Shown here piece by piece: positions 5,232 through 8,703 of a stretch of 8,703 nt of DNA; positions within the stretch are counted from its first letter, which is position 1, and the number at the start of each line of letters is the position of its first letter. The stretch spans positions 1 to 8,703 of the forward strand of contig JAEVZT010000549.1 in assembly GCA_023392115.1 (NCBI GenBank), read 5' to 3'. A model generated the notes under the pieces. That model was not told the origin of the DNA, did not search any database, and worked only from the letters and a program-made list of their open reading frames with translations. This DNA is from Chloroflexota bacterium. GTDB taxonomy: Bacteria > Chloroflexota > Anaerolineae > Aggregatilineales > Phototrophicaceae. A program made the translations under genes and the position numbers.

Positions 5232-6050
5232 CTAGTGGTACACGAGACAGCCGCGTGCTTCCAGCAGCGCTATCCACGGTGGCAAATACCGGAGTTGATG
5301 ATTCCAGCGTAGGTCGAGCTTTTCTAGGTGGGGGAGATGAGCAAGCGAGTCGGGCAATTCTGCCAACAGATTTCCACGCAGATCAAGATGACGCAACCGC
5401 TGCAACCTGCCGACGGAAGCTGGCAAGGCTGTCAACCGGCACTCGCGTAGGGACAAGATGCGCAAGCTCTGGAGATTGCCAATGGTCGATGGAAGCGCGT
5501 TGAGCAACGTCTGATCGAGATGGAGTTCACGCAGGTTGACCAAAAGCCCAATCGAATCCGGCAGCGTTACGAGTGGATTTCGATAAGCACGCAGCTCGAC
5601 AAGTCCGACCATGTCGCCAATATCCGCAGGTAGAGCCGCGAGCCGGTTGTCGGTCACGTTCAAGTAACGCAGCTGCGTAAGGCTGGTCAACGTTTCCGGC
5701 AGCTCCTCAATGCCATTGTCGCTCAGGTACAGGAAATCCGTGAGTGATCGCAGCGAGCCGAGCGCATCCGGGAGCTGCGTGATTCGGTTGTGCCCGACAT
5801 CCAGCATCCGTAGGTTTCGGAGCGATTCGATCGCTTCGGGCAGCATGGTCAGCTGATTGACGGACAGATTCAGGGACTGCAAGTCCGTTAGTGACCACAA
5901 CCAATCCGGCAGGCTCTGCAATCGATTATCGTAGGCACTGAGATGAACGAGATCTCGGCGCGATGCGAGCGACGCGGGAAGCTCCTCGACGCCCTGTGAG
6001 TCCAGCCGAATACCGTTCGACTCGTTTCTGATAGCCATCGTCACGCTCAC
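5232..6050 (-). CDS. Leucine-rich-repeat protein (11 repeats)
   Basis: The 272-residue product is almost entirely leucine-rich repeats. About eleven successive 23-residue units fit LxxLxLxxNxLxxLPxxIxxL, running from about residue 13 to the C-terminus (examples: LQSLNLSVNQLTMLPEAI, LRYLNVTDNRLAALPADI, LRHLDLRGNLLAELPDSL). The fifth unit has one extra residue. There is no signal peptide, membrane segment, LPxTG anchor, kinase or GTPase domain, so it is a free cytoplasmic solenoid, probably a protein-binding module. Repeats with LPxx(I/L)xxL are common in bacterial proteins of unknown partner. The start is uncertain: GTG 6050, GTG 6044 and ATG 6038 are all in frame; AAGG four bases before GTG 6050 is the nearest ribosome-like site. 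It lies 76 bp downstream of the sucrose phosphorylase gene on the same strand and may be transcribed by read-through. Nothing ties it to sugar metabolism. Confidence 0.88.
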   Translation of the reverse strand: MSVTMAIRNESNGIRLDSQGVEELPASLASRRDLVHLSAYDNRLQSLPDWLWSLTDLQSLNLSVNQLTMLPEAIESLRNLRMLDVGHNRITQLPDALGSLRSLTDFLYLSDNGIEELPETLTSLTQLRYLNVTDNRLAALPADIGDMVGLVELRAYRNPLVTLPDSIGLLVNLRELHLDQTLLNALPSTIGNLQSLRILSLRECRLTALPASVGRLQRLRHLDLRGNLLAELPDSLAHLPHLEKLDLRWNHQLRYLPPWIALLEARGCLVYH

Positions 6051-6099
6051 TGAGCCTTGAATTCCCGCCTCACCCTGAATGTGTTACCGAAGACCGGTA

Positions 6100-6114
6100 C
6101 TCGCAGCCTGCGAG
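6100..6114. repeat. 15-bp near-perfect inverted repeat between sucrose phosphorylase and leucine-rich-repeat genes
   Basis: CTCGCAG and CTGCGAG flank a single central base in the 76-bp gap. As RNA it could form a short GC-rich hairpin after losing the innermost pairs, but no T run follows on either strand. It could instead be a dyad binding site upstream of the leucine-rich-repeat gene. Function is unknown. Confidence 0.3.
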
Positions 6115-6126
6115 ATGTTCAATATG

Positions 6127-7599
6127 TCACCAGTCGAGGCGTTTCTCAAAACCACTTTCTGTAAACTTGATTTCCATAAGAGAGGCATTCAAATCGACCC
6201 GCAGCTCTGCCCACGTTTCGTTGTTGTCCCATCGCATCACTAACAGTGGGTCGGGAGAGGGTTGCAGCGAGAAGACACCGTGAAATGCCGGGTGTTCGCT
6301 GCGGAAGCGGATGAGCCTGAGCAGTTTCTGGACGACTGTGCGGTCGAGTGCCGCTTCGACTTCGTCCCAGCTGTAGTAGTGTCGATTGATTTCCCTCCCG
6401 ACCTTGGTCCTTGCCAAGAGTTCCATGTCGTTGGTGCCGGCGAGTAAACCGACGTAGTAGACTTGCGGGATGCCGGGCGCAAAGAACTGGATGGCACGGG
6501 CAATCAGATAGTCGCGATCGTTTCTGCCCAGCGCATCGTAATAGGTGCAGTTGACTTGATACAGGTCAAGGTTCGAGGCGGCATGTCCGGTCGCGCTGCG
6601 GCTTTGCCCACCGCTTTTCTCGTGAATCGTTTCGACAAGTGCGTCCACCTCGTGGGCGGGGATCAAGCCGGGTAGTTCAGAGCCGTCAGCGTCAGCCGCA
6701 GCGCCAATGTCGATAACACCGATTCCATCATGGGTGTCGAGTACCGTCACGGCGTTGCGAGGGCTGATCGCCAACCACTGCTTAAGGTGGTGGGCAGTCT
6801 TGTTGAAAAGCGCATGGAGGATCAAAGGGGGCAGGGCGAAGTCATAGACGCGGTCAACTTGGCGAGCGATCTCGATCTGCGTGCGGTAATGGGCGTGAAT
6901 TTCGACCAACACTTCCAGCCCAAGTGATCTAGCGTAGCGAGTCAGTTCCTCGATGAACGTGAAGGTTTCGGGAATCATGAAACAACTGGTTCCAGCCTTC
7001 TTGATCGCGTAGCCTACCGCATCAAGCCGAACCGTCTTAACCCCGTACTGCTGAAACCTGTGTAACAGCGCTTTCCAGTAGGCTTCTCCCTGCGGGTCGC
7101 GTACGTTGATGTCGATCTGGTCGCTTGTGAAGGTCGTCCACAGGATCGATTTCTGCCCGTTCGCGAGTGTCGTCGTTGTGAACGGCAGTCCGGGACGCGG
7201 ACGGTAGATCCGCAGCAAGTCTGCTTCGGTTGCGCCGCTCGGAAACACGCTCCCAAAGGTGAGAAACATGCCGCGATAGGGTGAGTTCTCGCCGTTCGCT
7301 TGATAGTCCTGAAACTGGTGCGACTTCCGTGAAATGTGATTGACGATGAGGTCGGCAGTAATCTCCAGTGTTTCGCTTAACGCCGCGATGTCGTCCCATG
7401 TTCCGACTCGTGGATCAACCGTCGAATGATCAATCGGGTCGAAACCAGCATCCGTGCCATCGACAGGGTAGAAGAATGGGAGGATGTGAACGCCACTAAA
7501 GGCGCCCTTGAGGGGATCATCAAGTAAACGCCGTAGAGCGTCCAAGCCGTCACCGCCAAGCCGGTTCGCATACGTGATCAGGTGAACACCGTTACGCAT
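6127..7599 (-). CDS. Sucrose phosphorylase (GH13 subfamily 18)
   Basis: The enzyme splits sucrose with phosphate into alpha-glucose-1-phosphate and fructose in the cytoplasm, saving one ATP compared with hydrolysis. From the ATG at 7597-7599 it has 490 residues, near the ~504 of the Bifidobacterium adolescentis enzyme, to which key positions align almost without shift. They are nucleophile D193 (RLDAVGY), acid/base E233 (VEIHAHY), transition-state stabiliser D291 (DTHDG), glucose-site D50, F53 and H88, and loop residue R135 (IYRPRPG). The acceptor loop reads SNLDLYQVNCTYY (342-354), as in sucrose phosphorylases rather than my recollection of the 6F-phosphate-specific relatives. Domain order is barrel with inserted domain B, then domain B' and a short C-terminal beta domain; the C-terminus is slightly shorter than in Bifidobacterium. 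It lies 99 bp downstream of a MalG-type permease gene on the same strand, fitting an uptake-plus-phosphorolysis operon. Acceptor preference other than fructose cannot be excluded from sequence alone. Confidence 0.9.
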   Translation of the reverse strand: MRNGVHLITYANRLGGDGLDALRRLLDDPLKGAFSGVHILPFFYPVDGTDAGFDPIDHSTVDPRVGTWDDIAALSETLEITADLIVNHISRKSHQFQDYQANGENSPYRGMFLTFGSVFPSGATEADLLRIYRPRPGLPFTTTTLANGQKSILWTTFTSDQIDINVRDPQGEAYWKALLHRFQQYGVKTVRLDAVGYAIKKAGTSCFMIPETFTFIEELTRYARSLGLEVLVEIHAHYRTQIEIARQVDRVYDFALPPLILHALFNKTAHHLKQWLAISPRNAVTVLDTHDGIGVIDIGAAADADGSELPGLIPAHEVDALVETIHEKSGGQSRSATGHAASNLDLYQVNCTYYDALGRNDRDYLIARAIQFFAPGIPQVYYVGLLAGTNDMELLARTKVGREINRHYYSWDEVEAALDRTVVQKLLRLIRFRSEHPAFHGVFSLQPSPDPLLVMRWDNNETWAELRVDLNASLMEIKFTESGFEKRLDW

Positions 7600-7606
7600 C
7601 AAGGTA

Positions 7607-7611
7607 TCCTT
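7607..7611 (-). promoter_or_regulatory. Ribosome binding site setting the sucrose phosphorylase start
   Basis: The minus strand reads AAGGA, 7 nt, then ATG at 7599-7597. The frame stays open 23 codons further upstream to a TTG, but the N-terminus from this ATG (MRNGVHLITYANRLG) lines up with the start of known sucrose phosphorylases (MKNKVQLITYADRLG). The longer form is therefore rejected. Confidence 0.75.
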
Positions 7612-7698
7612 GTAAGGTGAGCTTTCCCGATCAGCCTTGAAGGTGGCTGAAACCGGCGCTGCGAACAAGCTGTTCTGGGAAGGAGACCCAACTCGCCG

Positions 7699-8523
7699 TC
7701 ATCCCTTGACTGAGCCTTGGAGCAGCGCCGTGATAATCTGCCGCTGGAACAGCACAAAGACGATGAGCGTGGGCAGCAGAATCAGGATAGTTCCGGCACA
7801 CAGCAAGGGGACGTTGGTCGCGTAATGCCCTTGGAATGCTCCTAACGCGCCAGCCATCGTTCGCTCGGTCGGGTTCTCGACGAGTACCAGCGCGAGCAGA
7901 AACTGGTTCCACGTCCACACTGACATCAGGATTCCAAGCGAGGCAATGGGTGGTCGTGCGAGCGGAAGATGAATCCGCCAGAACAGACCCCATGTTGTCG
8001 CACCGTCGACGCGCGCCGCTTCGGATATCTCGCTCGGCATGTTGACAAAATGCGCGCGCATCCAGAAGACGGCAAACGGCATGTACAGCCCGATCAGCGG
8101 CAGCACCACCGCGAGTCGCGTGTTGTAGATGCCTATCGCCCGTTCGAGATAGTAGAGCGGCACGATAATCCCGGTGAACGGGAGGGTGAGCCCAAACACA
8201 AAAAGCAGAAGCAGCATGCGCGAGCCGGGGATCCGCAGGTGACCGATAGCGAACCCCGCCATCGTCGAGATGACGAGCGATACGGGTACGACGGCGAGGA
8301 CGATAAAGACGCTCGAGCCGAGCAGCGCCGTCATGTTTGCCACGTTGAACGCTTCGACGAAATTGCCCCACTGCGGATCGGCGGGCCATTCAAGCCCTCG
8401 GGGCAGGGTTCCTGATGGATGCAGCGCGGTCACGAAGATGCTGATGAATGGCAGGATCGTTACGACCATCAGCCCCAAGAGCAATGCCCGTCCCGCGTAG
8501 AGTTCTCCACGTCCGATTTCCAT
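7699..8523 (-). CDS. Carbohydrate ABC transporter permease, MalG type (CUT1)
   Basis: This 274-residue inner-membrane permease has the length and six-helix pattern of MalG-like subunits. Hydrophobic segments lie near residues 13-33, 70-94, 103-123, 137-155, 193-214 and 240-260. The cytoplasmic EAA loop that docks the ATPase is clear: EISEAARVDGATTWGLFWRI (165-184) followed by HLPLARPPI. The C-terminus LLQGSVKG is also typical of the family. The ATG follows the stop of the upstream MalF-type gene by 2 bp; a CGGGAGG-type ribosome site (GGGAGG at 8534-8539) lies 10 nt before it, inside that gene. With the sucrose phosphorylase gene downstream, sucrose or a related disaccharide is the likely cargo. 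The solute-binding protein and ATPase are not in the window; CUT1 systems often share a distant MsmK-type ATPase. Confidence 0.93.
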   Translation of the reverse strand: MEIGRGELYAGRALLLGLMVVTILPFISIFVTALHPSGTLPRGLEWPADPQWGNFVEAFNVANMTALLGSSVFIVLAVVPVSLVISTMAGFAIGHLRIPGSRMLLLLFVFGLTLPFTGIIVPLYYLERAIGIYNTRLAVVLPLIGLYMPFAVFWMRAHFVNMPSEISEAARVDGATTWGLFWRIHLPLARPPIASLGILMSVWTWNQFLLALVLVENPTERTMAGALGAFQGHYATNVPLLCAGTILILLPTLIVFVLFQRQIITALLQGSVKG

Positions 8524-8525
8524 GA

Positions 8526-8703
8526 TTAAGCAACCTCCCGGTTCAGGCGCTGTATGGGGAGGATGGCAACCAGAACGAGGATCATCAGGATGACGGCAAG
8601 GGCAGATGCCGGTCCAATCCGCTGCTCCGTGAACGCCAAGATGTAGATCTGGATGCCCGGGACGGCTGTCGTATTACCGGGACCGCCCGCCGTCGTGACG
8701 TAG
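8526..8703 (-). CDS. Carbohydrate ABC transporter permease, MalF type, C-terminal end (cut by window edge)
   Basis: The last 58 codons of this gene are visible, ending at TAA (8526-8528). The peptide starts YVTTAGGPGNTTAVPGIQIY, continues YILAFTEQRIGPASALAVIL and ends with a hydrophobic helix and PIQRLNREVA. The segment T(A/N)GGPxxxT, then an aromatic-rich stretch ending in AF with a following small-residue ASALAVIL helix, is characteristic of the C-terminus of MalF-like CUT1 permeases. It is the partner of the MalG-type permease that begins 2 bp downstream. Start and most membrane helices lie beyond the right edge. Confidence 0.88.
   Translation of the reverse strand, partial: YVTTAGGPGNTTAVPGIQIYILAFTEQRIGPASALAVILMILVLVAILPIQRLNREVA

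Noticed and set aside
6100..6114. Rho-independent terminator after the sucrose phosphorylase gene
   Set aside because: The dyad has a one-base centre and no following T run on either strand, so it was recorded only as a repeat.
7600..7668. Longer sucrose phosphorylase starting at a TTG 23 codons upstream
   Set aside because: The extra residues have no counterpart in the family and the ATG at 7599 has a well-placed AAGGA site.
7631..8389. Minus-strand open frame of 252 codons
   Set aside because: It is in another frame of the MalG-type permease gene, is Arg/His/Ala-rich without membrane helices, and conflicts with the clearly conserved permease frame.
1..8703. CRISPR arrays, tRNA or rRNA genes, transposases, attachment sites
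   Set aside because: No regularly spaced repeats, no tRNA or rRNA-like segments, and no transposase or integrase motifs were seen on either strand.

Overview
The window is a moderately GC-rich bacterial segment with tightly packed genes, GTG starts and Shine-Dalgarno-type ribosome sites. The gene mix (cupin-type glucose-6-phosphate isomerase, stand-alone type II mannose-6-phosphate isomerase cupin, long class I-type mannose-6-phosphate isomerase, CUT1 sugar permeases, sucrose phosphorylase) resembles what I associate with Chloroflexota. That is an impression from memory, not a proven assignment. The longest stretch without a gene is the roughly 157-base region at 1827-1983, so no gap exceeds 300 bases.

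Left block (1-1826, minus strand): an operon of three sugar-phosphate isomerase-type genes, read right to left. They are a cupin glucose-6-phosphate isomerase, a small cupin resembling the C-terminal domain of type II mannose-6-phosphate isomerase, and the N-terminal 271 codons of a long class I mannose-6-phosphate isomerase-like protein cut by the left window edge. Spacings are 20 bp and 2 bp.

Control region (1827-1983): a conspicuously AT-rich divergent promoter region. It carries a pair of 12-bp inverted arms 42 bp apart and a perfect 14-bp palindrome.

Middle block (1984-5174, plus strand): a DeoR/GlpR-family regulator, an M24 (creatinase/aminopeptidase P fold) protein that has lost most of the metal-ligand positions, and a glycosylasparaginase-family Ntn-hydrolase with all catalytic positions intact. 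The last two genes are 9 bp apart. Facing the isomerase operon across one regulatory region, these genes could form a single regulon for an Asn-linked sugar or glycopeptide that yields hexose phosphates. This is inference.

Right block (5232-8703, minus strand): read right to left, the C-terminus of a MalF-type sugar ABC permease (cut by the right edge), a complete MalG-type permease, a sucrose phosphorylase (GH13_18) with every key residue conserved, and an 11-repeat leucine-rich-repeat protein. The first three make a sensible disaccharide uptake and phosphorolysis unit. The leucine-rich-repeat gene lies just downstream with no evident metabolic role. The middle and right blocks converge at 5175-5231, where I see no convincing terminator.
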